The position numbers and the translations under genes are program-made. This document shows, piece after piece, positions 11,182 through 18,236 of a stretch of 64,000 bases of DNA (positions are counted from its first letter, which is position 1; each line of letters opens with the position of its first letter). Below the pieces are notes generated by a model. It searched no databases. It worked only from the letters and a program-made list of their open reading frames with translations, and had not been told where the DNA came from. Source of the stretch: Sanguibacter suarezii NBRC 16159 (GTDB lineage: Bacteria; Actinomycetota; Actinomycetes; Actinomycetales; Cellulomonadaceae); assembly GCF_001552735.1 (NCBI RefSeq), contig NZ_BCRT01000004.1, positions 1 through 64,000 of the forward strand, given 5' to 3'.

Positions 11182-12176
11182 CGTGCACCGTCCTGATTCA
11201 CTCGGTGGGACGGGGACGGGGCCGGGTCCGCGGCGGGCGGGTCGGCCGGAGCGGACCGTCGGTGCAGGTCCGCGGCAGGGTGGGTGACCATCTGCTCGAA
11301 GGCCTCCTCGAGGGTCGCCCCGCGGACCTCGAGGCCGTGGAAGACCAGGCCTGAGGTGACGATCTCGCGGACGAGCGCGTCGGCGTCGGGCGTGTAGAGC
11401 TCGTAGCGGTCGCCCTCCTGGGAGGCGCGCACGACGCCAGTCAGACGGGCGGGCACGGCGTCGGGCGCCGGGAGGCCGGTGGTGTGCAGGACGACGCGTC
11501 GCAGACCGACCCGCTCCAGGATCTGCTCCATCGTGTCGTCGGCCCGCACCACCCCCTCGTCGATGACGACGACGCGGTGCGCGAGCGCCTGCACCTCCTC
11601 GAGGTAGTGGCTGGTCAGCAGCACGGTCCCGCCCGAGGCGTGGTACTCGCGGATCGCCGCCCACAGCGTCTGCCGGCCAGCGACGTCGAGCCCGGTGGTC
11701 GGCTCGTCCAGCAGGATGATGCTCGGTCTGCCCACGAGGGACAGCGCGACCGCGAGACGGCGCCGTTGCCCTCCTGAGAGCCCGCCGGTCTGGCGTCCGG
11801 CGAGGTCCGCGAGGCCGAACTGCTCGAGCAGAACCGGCGTGCGGACCGGGTCCGGGTAATGGCCTGCGACGAAGTCGACCACCTCACGGACCTTGAGGGT
11901 CGCGGGCAGGCCGGTCTCCTGCGGCGTCAGGCCGAGGGTGGCACGGGCGGAGGCGAGCCGCGGGTCCTGCCCGCACAGCCGCACGACGCCGCTGTCGGGC
12001 TTGCGCTGGCCGGAGACGAGCGAGAGCAGCGTGGACTTGCCCGCGCCGTTGGGCCCGAGCAGTCCCACGAGCTCGCCCGGGGCGATGTCGAGGGACACGT
12101 CGTCCAGGGCGACGACGTCGTTGAAGCGACGGGTGACCCCGCGCACCGCGACCACCGGCTCGTCGGTGACGGTCAT
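11178..12176 (-). CDS. ABC transporter ATP-binding protein
   Basis: A 332-aa cytosolic ATPase energising the permease encoded at 10411-11181. Walker A is GPNGAGKST, the signature is LSGGQRRRLAVAL, and Walker B is IILLDEPTTGLD, followed by the switch His in LLTSHYLEEVQ. The roughly 90-residue C-terminal extension beyond the nucleotide domain is usual for DrrA/CcmA-type export ATPases. Both ends overlap neighbours by 4 bp. The adjacent HTH regulator suggests stress- or drug-induced export (inference). Confidence 0.92.
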   Translation of the reverse strand: MTVTDEPVVAVRGVTRRFNDVVALDDVSLDIAPGELVGLLGPNGAGKSTLLSLVSGQRKPDSGVVRLCGQDPRLASARATLGLTPQETGLPATLKVREVVDFVAGHYPDPVRTPVLLEQFGLADLAGRQTGGLSGGQRRRLAVALSLVGRPSIILLDEPTTGLDVAGRQTLWAAIREYHASGGTVLLTSHYLEEVQALAHRVVVIDEGVVRADDTMEQILERVGLRRVVLHTTGLPAPDAVPARLTGVVRASQEGDRYELYTPDADALVREIVTSGLVFHGLEVRGATLEEAFEQMVTHPAADLHRRSAPADPPAADPAPSPSHRVNQDGAR

Positions 12177-12478
12177 GAGGACCCTCCTCCCAGGAGCGCG
12201 GTCAGGGTCGCCGCGTAGGTCTCGAAGGCGAGGCGTCCACGGGGGGTGAGCTCGATGGACGTCGTCGGCCGTCGTCCCTCGTGGGCCTTGGTGACGAGGA
12301 CGTAGTCGGCGTCCTCGAGCTTGCGCAGGTGGGTGGAGAGGTTGCCCGCGGTCATGTCGAGCAGGCTCTGCAGCCGGGGGAAGGTGATGCGGTCCCCGAC
12401 CGGGAGCGCTGCGAGCGTCGCCACGACGCGCAGCCGGGACTGGGCGTGGATGATCGGGTCGAGGTCGAGGTCGCTCAC
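12173..12478 (-). CDS. Winged-helix transcriptional regulator (ArsR/MarR-like)
   Basis: A 101-aa one-domain DNA-binding protein. RLRVVATLAAL, then FPRLQSLLDMTAGNLSTHLR as the helix-turn-helix, then the wing HEGRRPTTSIELTPRG. This is the compact regulator type frequently found beside export ABC genes. It carries no obvious metal-binding cysteines. GTG at 12478 overlaps the stop of the preceding membrane protein gene (GTGA), and its stop overlaps the ATPase ATG. It probably regulates its own operon through the dyads near 13204-13224. Confidence 0.88.
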   Translation of the reverse strand: MSDLDLDPIIHAQSRLRVVATLAALPVGDRITFPRLQSLLDMTAGNLSTHLRKLEDADYVLVTKAHEGRRPTTSIELTPRGRLAFETYAATLTALLGGGSS

Positions 12479-13185
12479 CCCCGCGACCTCGCCGTGCGGG
12501 TCGTGCGGGTCGTGCGGACCAGGTGGTCCCCTAGCGCACCGAGAAGGAAGCCGCCGCCCCCGAGCACCGCCATGACGAGGAAGGCGCCGGGCAGGCCTGC
12601 GTACAGCGCGACGACGGCCACGAGAATGATCCAGATGCCGAGGATGTACTGACGGGTGTCCTGCCAGAACGTGCCGCCGGCGAGGTACATGATGCCCACG
12701 ACCAGGCAGGCGAGCGAGTTCGACATGAGGCTGACGATCTCATCGCTGGCACCCAGGTTCACGAGACCGCCGATGATGGTCCCCATGCCGGCGAAGGCGA
12801 TGAACCAGCTCCAGCCGTACATCGCCCCGGTCCGCGCGGACACCCCCCGGACGCCGGAACCGACCCGGATGCTGTAGACGATGGTGACGGCCACGGCCGT
12901 CCAGATGAGCGCGGCGAAGACGATGTAGGCCCAGGTCGCCGGGAGCAGCAGCCCGCCGGGACCGGACGAGCCGCCGGGCAGGTGCCCTTCGGCCGTGAGG
13001 TAGAGGGCGAGGTAGCCCACGAGCCACGCCACGCCCCACACACCGAAGAGGACGCGCCCATCCACCTGGGTCGCGCGGACCTTGTCAGTCTGGGCGGCGA
13101 TGATGCGCAGGCTCTCGGCCGGGTCGAGCGGGGCGTCGTCCCCCACGTCGAGCTGCGAGCTGTGCGGTGCGTCGTCGTGGGTCAT
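12475..13185 (-). CDS. Multi-pass membrane protein, first gene of the ABC operon
   Basis: A 236-aa protein of unknown function. A roughly 50-residue hydrophilic N-terminus (PLDPAESLRIIAAQTDKVRA) precedes six to seven hydrophobic helices and a basic tail (RTTRTTRTARSRG). Proteins of this type often accompany ArsR/PadR-like regulators and ABC exporters; a role in sensing or in the exporter is only inferred. ATG 13185 begins at MTHDDAPHSS; the upstream open frame is low-complexity. It heads a four-gene operon in which all junctions overlap by 4 bp. Confidence 0.82.
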   Translation of the reverse strand: MTHDDAPHSSQLDVGDDAPLDPAESLRIIAAQTDKVRATQVDGRVLFGVWGVAWLVGYLALYLTAEGHLPGGSSGPGGLLLPATWAYIVFAALIWTAVAVTIVYSIRVGSGVRGVSARTGAMYGWSWFIAFAGMGTIIGGLVNLGASDEIVSLMSNSLACLVVGIMYLAGGTFWQDTRQYILGIWIILVAVVALYAGLPGAFLVMAVLGGGGFLLGALGDHLVRTTRTTRTARSRG

Positions 13186-13203
13186 CGGGTCTCCGTCGGT
13201 TGG

Positions 13204-13224
13204 GTTTGCGGCGCAAACTACTTT
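13204..13224. promoter_or_regulatory. Overlapping dyads upstream of the regulator-ABC operon
   Basis: GTTTGCG and CGCAAAC form a 15-bp perfect dyad around one G (13204-13218). A second dyad on the same axis of sequence, GCAAA-GTAG-TTTGC on the minus strand, overlaps it and ends at about 13226. The site lies 20-40 bp before the first start codon of the operon, a plausible operator for the encoded winged-helix regulator. Confidence 0.55.
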
Positions 13225-13341
13225 GCCATTCTTGCACGGGAGCGCTCCGCTGGCAATGCCCCGTCCGCCTCGCCGCGTTGCGGGCGCCCGGGCCACCTCC
13301 CGCTTCTCCGGGCGCACAGGCGGGCGGGCTAGGGTGGAGCC

Positions 13342-13989
13342 GTGTCTTCCACTACCTTCTCCCTGGTTCCTTCGCGCCGCGGGCGCCTCGCCCCCGCTGC
13401 ACTGCTCGCCTCGCTGGTCATGGCCCTGCTCGCCGGCTTCACGATGCTCTCCGCGACGCCGGCCGCCGCGCACGACGCCATCATCTCCAGCGACCCGGCC
13501 GACGGCACAGAGCTGACCTCCAGCCCCGCTCAGATCACGCTGACCTTCAACAACGACCTGTCCACCCTCGGTGGGCAGATCCAGGTGGCCGACGCCGCAG
13601 GCGCCACGGTCGCCTCCGGTGAGCCCGCGGTCACCGGCCCGACGGCGACGCTCCCCCTCCCCGAGCCGCTCGCCAACGGCTCCTACTCCGTCACCTGGCG
13701 GGCGGTGTCCTCCGACAGCCACCCGATCGAAGGCAGCTTCGCCTTCACCGTCGCCGACCCCGCCGCCGAGGTGACCCCGGAGCCGACCGTCGAGGCCACC
13801 GAGCCCGCCTCCGCGACCGAGGCGCCGGCTGAGGAGACGCCCACCCCGATCAGCGCGACGCAGGAGGCCGACGACGCCGACTCCGACTCCGGGCTGCCGT
13901 GGACCGGGATCATCATCGGCGCGTTCATCGGCCTCGGCGTCGGGATCGTCCTCACCGTCCTGAGCAAGCGTCGCGCTCGCAAGGACTGA
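13342..13989 (+). CDS. CopC-domain copper-binding membrane-anchored protein
   Basis: A 215-aa exported protein. The signal peptide ends at TPAAA, leaving HDAIISSDPADG: the N-terminal His followed by this motif is the CopC copper-ligand pattern. SSDSHPIEGSFAFTV near residue 130 is the second CopC hallmark. A Thr/Glu/Pro-rich stalk of about 50 residues leads to one C-terminal helix and a basic tail (KRRARKD), so it is displayed outside the membrane. GTG at 13342 is placed 6 bases after TAGGGT (13330-13335), implying a leaderless mRNA. No copD lies next to it. Confidence 0.9.
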   Translation: MSSTTFSLVPSRRGRLAPAALLASLVMALLAGFTMLSATPAAAHDAIISSDPADGTELTSSPAQITLTFNNDLSTLGGQIQVADAAGATVASGEPAVTGPTATLPLPEPLANGSYSVTWRAVSSDSHPIEGSFAFTVADPAAEVTPEPTVEATEPASATEAPAEETPTPISATQEADDADSDSGLPWTGIIIGAFIGLGVGIVLTVLSKRRARKD

Positions 13990-14010
13990 CAGTCCTGCTA
14001 TAACCAGTAC

Positions 14011-14856
14011 ATGACGGACGCCGCACCCTCCGACGCGCACGGCGGCTCGGCGCCGCTCCTCCGGTCCACACCTCACCCTGAGCTGACCCGGTACGAGCGG
14101 CGCCGAATCGGCGTGGAGATCTGGATCCTGCTGGGCCTGAGCCTGGGGCAGTCCGGGGTGTACGCGGTGGTCAACATCATCGCCCGGATGACCGCGGGGA
14201 CGCCCCTGCGTGACCAGTCCGCCTCGATCAACGCCAGCCAGTCCGCCCGGCCGCTGCTCGACCTCACCTACCAGCTGCTCTCGATCACCTTCACCCTCAT
14301 GCCGGTCGCTCTGGCGCTGTACCTGCTCTCCGCGCGCGGCAAGGGCACCCTCGCACGCATCGGGCTGAACTTCGCCCGGCCGGTGCGAGACATGGGCTGG
14401 GGCCTGGCGCTGGCCGCCGTCATCGGCATCCCTGGCCTGGGCCTCTACGCCGCCGGGAGGGCGATCGGCGTCACCGTCGAGGTCCAGGCCGCGTCGCTCG
14501 ACACCCACTGGTGGACCATCCCGGTCCTCATCCTGGCGGCAGTGAAGAACGGCCTCCTCGAGGAGGTCATCGTCGTGGCCTACCTCACCGAGCGGCTCGA
14601 GGACCTGCGCTGGGGCGCGGTGAAGATCATCGTGACCAGCGCCCTGCTGCGCGGGTCGTACCACCTGTACCAGGGCTACGGGCCCTTCTTCGGCAACGTG
14701 ATCATGGGCGTGCTCTTCGCCTGGTTCTACCAGTCACGGTGGGGCCGACGCCGCGTCATGCCGCTGGTCATCGCCCACACCCTCATCGATGTGGTCGCCT
14801 TCGTCGGCTACGCCCTCATGCCCGACTCCTGGCGCAGCGCGCTCGGTTTCAGCTGA
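14011..14856 (+). CDS. CPBP-family intramembrane metalloprotease
   Basis: A 281-aa membrane protein of the CAAX-prenyl protease/bacteriocin-processing (CPBP, Abi) family. The three motifs are visible: LLEEVIVVAYL (diglutamate), SALLRGSYHLYQG (R and H), and HTLIDVVAF (HxxxD). In place of the usual EExxxR the arginine position is hydrophobic. It has about eight helices. Its substrate is unknown. ATG 14011 lies 6 bases after TATAAC (13999-14004), fitting a leaderless start 21 bp after the copC-like gene. Confidence 0.88.
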   Translation: MTDAAPSDAHGGSAPLLRSTPHPELTRYERRRIGVEIWILLGLSLGQSGVYAVVNIIARMTAGTPLRDQSASINASQSARPLLDLTYQLLSITFTLMPVALALYLLSARGKGTLARIGLNFARPVRDMGWGLALAAVIGIPGLGLYAAGRAIGVTVEVQAASLDTHWWTIPVLILAAVKNGLLEEVIVVAYLTERLEDLRWGAVKIIVTSALLRGSYHLYQGYGPFFGNVIMGVLFAWFYQSRWGRRRVMPLVIAHTLIDVVAFVGYALMPDSWRSALGFS

Positions 14857-14924
14857 GCGACGCAGCCTCGGCCACCCGCACCTCTGGCGCGCCCCAGATC
14901 TCCGAACCCCGCGATGGCCAGCGC

Positions 14925-15899
14925 CTAGAGGATGCTCGCGAGAGAGCCGAGGGCCTGGACAGGGTCGTCCCCGACCGGTTGCAGGACGACGCAGTCGGCG
15001 CCCGCAGCGCGCATCCGGGCGAGCGAGGCCCTGGCGTCGTCCCTCGTCCCGCTGACGGTGAGGGCGTCGACCCACGCGTCGGGCAGTGCCGCGACGAAGT
15101 CCGCCCGGGTGGCGGAGCGAGCCCGCAGCGCGACGATCTCGTCAGCGAAGGGCAACGGCCGCAGGTGGGCCTCCCAGCCGGGCTCAGCGATCCACTCGAG
15201 CCCCGCACGGACGGCTCGTCGGGCTACCTGGGGGTCCGCGTCGACAGCTGCTGCGTTGTAGACGACGACGCGGTGGTCGGCGGCCCCGATCTGCTGGCGG
15301 GCCTGTGCGATGTACTCGGGTGCGGAGGGCTCGGCGAGCACGGTGCCGTCGGCGACGCGTCCGGCGAGCGCGAGGGAGCGTGGTCCGCGGACCCCGGCGA
15401 GGATCGGTGGCGCGGTCCTGGGCCCTCCCTCGAGCTGCACGGCGTCCAGGTGCACGTACCGTCCGTCGACGCTCACCTCGTCGCCGGACAGCAGAGCGCG
15501 CAGCGCGGTGACATGCTCCTCGAAGGAGGTGAGGATGCTCTCCGGCCAGGCGCCCGCGCTCTGCATCCAGGCAGGCATGCCGTGCCCGATCCCGAGGTGG
15601 AGGCGGTCACCGAAGAGGTCGACGAGCGTCGCGGCCTCCATCGCCGTGAAGGCGACGTTGCGGGCCGAGGCCGGGAGGATCCCGACCCCCACCCGGATGC
15701 GTGAGGTGACCGCGAGCACCGCGGCCGCCTGCGCTATCCCGCCGCGGAAGCCGAGGTCTTCGACGACCCAGAGCTCGTCGAACCCTGCGTCGTCTGCTGC
15801 CCGGGCGAAGTCGAGGATCTGGTGGGCCGGGAGGTCCCGGGGGAGCATGATGCCGATCTCAGGGAGCGTGCTGTCCGGGGTTGCATCGTCACGAGTCAT
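14925..15899 (-). CDS. LLM-class flavin-dependent oxidoreductase
   Basis: A 324-aa luciferase-like TIM-barrel enzyme. It begins PEIGIMLPRDLPAHQILDFAR and has GFDELWVVEDL, RIRVGVGILP, ATLVDLFGDRLHLGIGHGMP and VDGRYVHLD, the strands and loops that bind FMN or F420 in this class. The substrate is unknown. It resembles the C-terminal domain of the fusion protein at 44020-45450 (shared TALRALL-GD-V-VDG and GPRSLALAGR-like stretches), so the two are paralogues. ATG 15899 is 7 bases from the minus-strand hexamer TACGCT (15907-15912), suggesting a leaderless mRNA. Confidence 0.9.
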   Translation of the reverse strand: MTRDDATPDSTLPEIGIMLPRDLPAHQILDFARAADDAGFDELWVVEDLGFRGGIAQAAAVLAVTSRIRVGVGILPASARNVAFTAMEAATLVDLFGDRLHLGIGHGMPAWMQSAGAWPESILTSFEEHVTALRALLSGDEVSVDGRYVHLDAVQLEGGPRTAPPILAGVRGPRSLALAGRVADGTVLAEPSAPEYIAQARQQIGAADHRVVVYNAAAVDADPQVARRAVRAGLEWIAEPGWEAHLRPLPFADEIVALRARSATRADFVAALPDAWVDALTVSGTRDDARASLARMRAAGADCVVLQPVGDDPVQALGSLASIL

Positions 15900-15924
15900 G
15901 GCTGCCAGCGTACCTATGCGGTCC

Positions 15925-17172
15925 CTACGACAGGGCGGTTGGCACGCTGGTGACGCTGCTCTCCGACTCCGACCGCGCCCGCGGCCGGGCAGCCGACGTG
16001 AGCAGCGAGGCGAGGGCCACGACGACGAGGACGACGACCATCGCCCCGCGGAGCCCGTAGTGCTCTCCGAGGAAGCCGAGCAGGGGCGGGCCGACGAGGA
16101 AGGCGACGTATCCGGCCGTCGCGACGGCGGCGACCGAAGAGGTCGGGTCGTCGCTGTCCCCCGCAGCGGAGAGCGTCACGGGGAACCCGAGAGCAGCACC
16201 GAGGCCCCAGAGGATGACGGCGCAGCCTGCGACGACCACGTTGTCCGCGAAGACGACGAGTGCGATGCCGGCGGCGGAGACGAGGGCACTGACGCGCAGG
16301 ACGGCGACGTTGCCGTAGCGGGCGAGCAGCGGCTCGCCCGAGAACCGGCCGATGGTCATGGCGGCGGCGAAGCCGGTGAAGATGACTGATCCGAGGGTCT
16401 CGGACATGCCGTGGCCGTCGACCATGAGGAGCGGCAGCCAGTCGCTCGCTGAGCCCTCGGCCAGGGCGAGGGCAAGGACGATCAGCCCGAGCATGAGGAT
16501 GCGGCTCTGCTTCCAGACGGAGAGCTGCTCACGCCAGGTGGACGAGGCCGCGGTCCCCTTGCGGGCGAGCCCTGTCGTCGCCGGGACCGTCGGCACGGCC
16601 CAGAGAGCGGCGGCGGCACCTGCCGCAGCGATCCCGGTGAGGTGCCAGACGACGGGGAAGTCGGCGGCGGTCAGACCGATGCCGACGCTGGCGCCGACCA
16701 CGGTGCCGAGGCTGTAGCAGCCGTGCAGCATCGGCAGGACCGACCGGCCCGAGGAGTTCTCGATGTCGGCACCCTCGATGTTGATCGCGATCTCAGACAT
16801 TCCCACGCCACCGCCGACGAGGGCGAGTCCGACGAAGACGCCCGCTGTGAGTCCGAGGCTCGACGCGATGCCCACGAGGGCGAGCCCCACGACGAGGCTG
16901 GCGCCCCCGATCGCGATGGTCCGGCGGGCCCCGTGCGCCCTGACGACGGAGGCGGACGACAGGACACCTGTCATAGAGCCGACCGAGAGCCCGAAGAGCA
17001 CGAGGCCCATCTGCCCCGTCGAGGCGTCGAGCAGGTCGCGCACGGCGGGTGTGCGGACGACCCAGGAGGCCATCGAGACGCCGACGACGAGCATGAACAC
17101 GAAGATGGCAGTCCGTCGACGGCGGAGCTCGGGGCTGAACGGCGGCCGGGCGCCGACGGAGGTGTGGTTCAT
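15925..17172 (-). CDS. Major facilitator superfamily transporter
   Basis: A 415-aa permease with about 12 helices of the MFS type related to YfmO/YbjJ-like transporters. It begins MNHTSVGARPPFSPELRRRR before helix 1 (FVFMLVVGVSMASWVV). VVRAHGARRTIAIGG is the cytosolic loop between helices 2 and 3. The substrate is unknown. ATG 17172 follows the minus-strand hexamer TACGCT (17180-17185) by 7 bases, which favours it over upstream in-frame starts. The HdeD-like gene ends 40 bp upstream on the same strand. Confidence 0.88.
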   Translation of the reverse strand: MNHTSVGARPPFSPELRRRRTAIFVFMLVVGVSMASWVVRTPAVRDLLDASTGQMGLVLFGLSVGSMTGVLSSASVVRAHGARRTIAIGGASLVVGLALVGIASSLGLTAGVFVGLALVGGGVGMSEIAINIEGADIENSSGRSVLPMLHGCYSLGTVVGASVGIGLTAADFPVVWHLTGIAAAGAAAALWAVPTVPATTGLARKGTAASSTWREQLSVWKQSRILMLGLIVLALALAEGSASDWLPLLMVDGHGMSETLGSVIFTGFAAAMTIGRFSGEPLLARYGNVAVLRVSALVSAAGIALVVFADNVVVAGCAVILWGLGAALGFPVTLSAAGDSDDPTSSVAAVATAGYVAFLVGPPLLGFLGEHYGLRGAMVVVLVVVALASLLTSAARPRARSESESSVTSVPTALS

Positions 17173-17212
17173 GCGTACGAGCGTACTGTCGGGGTCCCCC
17201 AGGCTCGTCCGC

Positions 17213-18121
17213 CTACTTCGTGGTCTCTTCGGGGCCCGTCCCGTCGCCATTCGTGACGTCACCCTCGTCCGCCTCCTCGAAGGCAGGCGGCGGCCCGGGC
17301 GCGGCCACCATCCCCGGGGTGTCCGGGAAGCCCAGCCCGGCGAGCTCGTCGTCGCTCACCCGGTCCTGAGGATCGATCTGGGCGCCGTCGATGGCACGGG
17401 CATCCGGGGCCGCGAGCGCGGCGTCGGGCCGCTCACCCTCGAGGGCCCGGGCGTCGTGGGCTGCCGTGCGCGCGGCCTTGCGGTCCACGGCGCCAGCCAC
17501 GACCAGGCTCTCCCCGCCCAGCGCCCGGTCGATCTCTTGCGCCACCCAGCGCATCGAGAACACCGACACCACGTGCACGGCGCCCATCACAAAGGCGTAC
17601 AGCCCGAAGACCACGATCACCAGGTCAAGGACGCTCGTGGCGGACTGCACCTTGGTGAGCAGCATGAGGCCGAACAGGGTCGAGATGATCCCTGTGATCA
17701 GCAACCAGGACCAGCCCAGGTCCCGGTTGCGCACGAGCGTGACCCCGCCCACGATCGACACGATCCCCAGCACCAGCGCCCACACGAGCAACAGGTAGAA
17801 CAGCACCAGCGGCGTGGGCTCTGGCCACAGGAAGATCGCGATGGAGAACACCACGTCGACCGCGCTCTGGACGAGCCACCACCGCCACCCGACCTGATCC
17901 CGGTTCACCAGCCCTTGGGCGGCCGCGAGGGCCGCATCGACCAGCAGGAACACGGCGAACAGCACGATGAGGTTGGTCAGGGTGGTCAGCGGCTCCACGA
18001 GCAGCAGCAGGCCGAGGGCGAGCAGGGCCAGCCCGCGCAGCAACGGCATCTGCCACATCGGCCGTGACAGCTTCAGCGTCGAGCCGCTGTCCCCCGGGGT
18101 CCCGCTCGTGCTCTGTGTCAT
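17213..18121 (-). CDS. HdeD/DUF308-family membrane protein with long polar tail
   Basis: A 302-aa protein. Residues 20-195 contain about six hydrophobic helices in the DUF308 repeat pattern (LLRGLALLALGLLLLVEP, FLLVDAALAAAQG). A roughly 105-residue C-terminal tail rich in Ala, Asp and Glu (RALEGERPDAALAAPDA, PPPAFEEADEGDVTNGDG) is probably disordered and cytosolic. The tail distinguishes it from the 193-aa paralogue at 4035-4616. ATG 18121 lies 6 bases from the minus-strand hexamer TAGGCT (18128-18133). Confidence 0.85.
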   Translation of the reverse strand: MTQSTSGTPGDSGSTLKLSRPMWQMPLLRGLALLALGLLLLVEPLTTLTNLIVLFAVFLLVDAALAAAQGLVNRDQVGWRWWLVQSAVDVVFSIAIFLWPEPTPLVLFYLLLVWALVLGIVSIVGGVTLVRNRDLGWSWLLITGIISTLFGLMLLTKVQSATSVLDLVIVVFGLYAFVMGAVHVVSVFSMRWVAQEIDRALGGESLVVAGAVDRKAARTAAHDARALEGERPDAALAAPDARAIDGAQIDPQDRVSDDELAGLGFPDTPGMVAAPGPPPAFEEADEGDVTNGDGTGPEETTK

Positions 18122-18236
18122 GTGGTCAGCCTAGGGTCGGCCCTGGGCAGGCGCCCGGCCAGCGGTTACGCACATGTGACCAACTCACCTCGCCCTCCCC
18201 TGCGTCCCTGCCGGTCCCGGCTCTAGAATCGCAGTC

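Noticed and set aside
13237-13250. CelR-like sequence GGGAGCGCTCC upstream of the copC-like gene
   Set aside because: The outer positions do not match the CelR consensus and the neighbouring genes have no link to cellulose; probably chance in GC-rich DNA.
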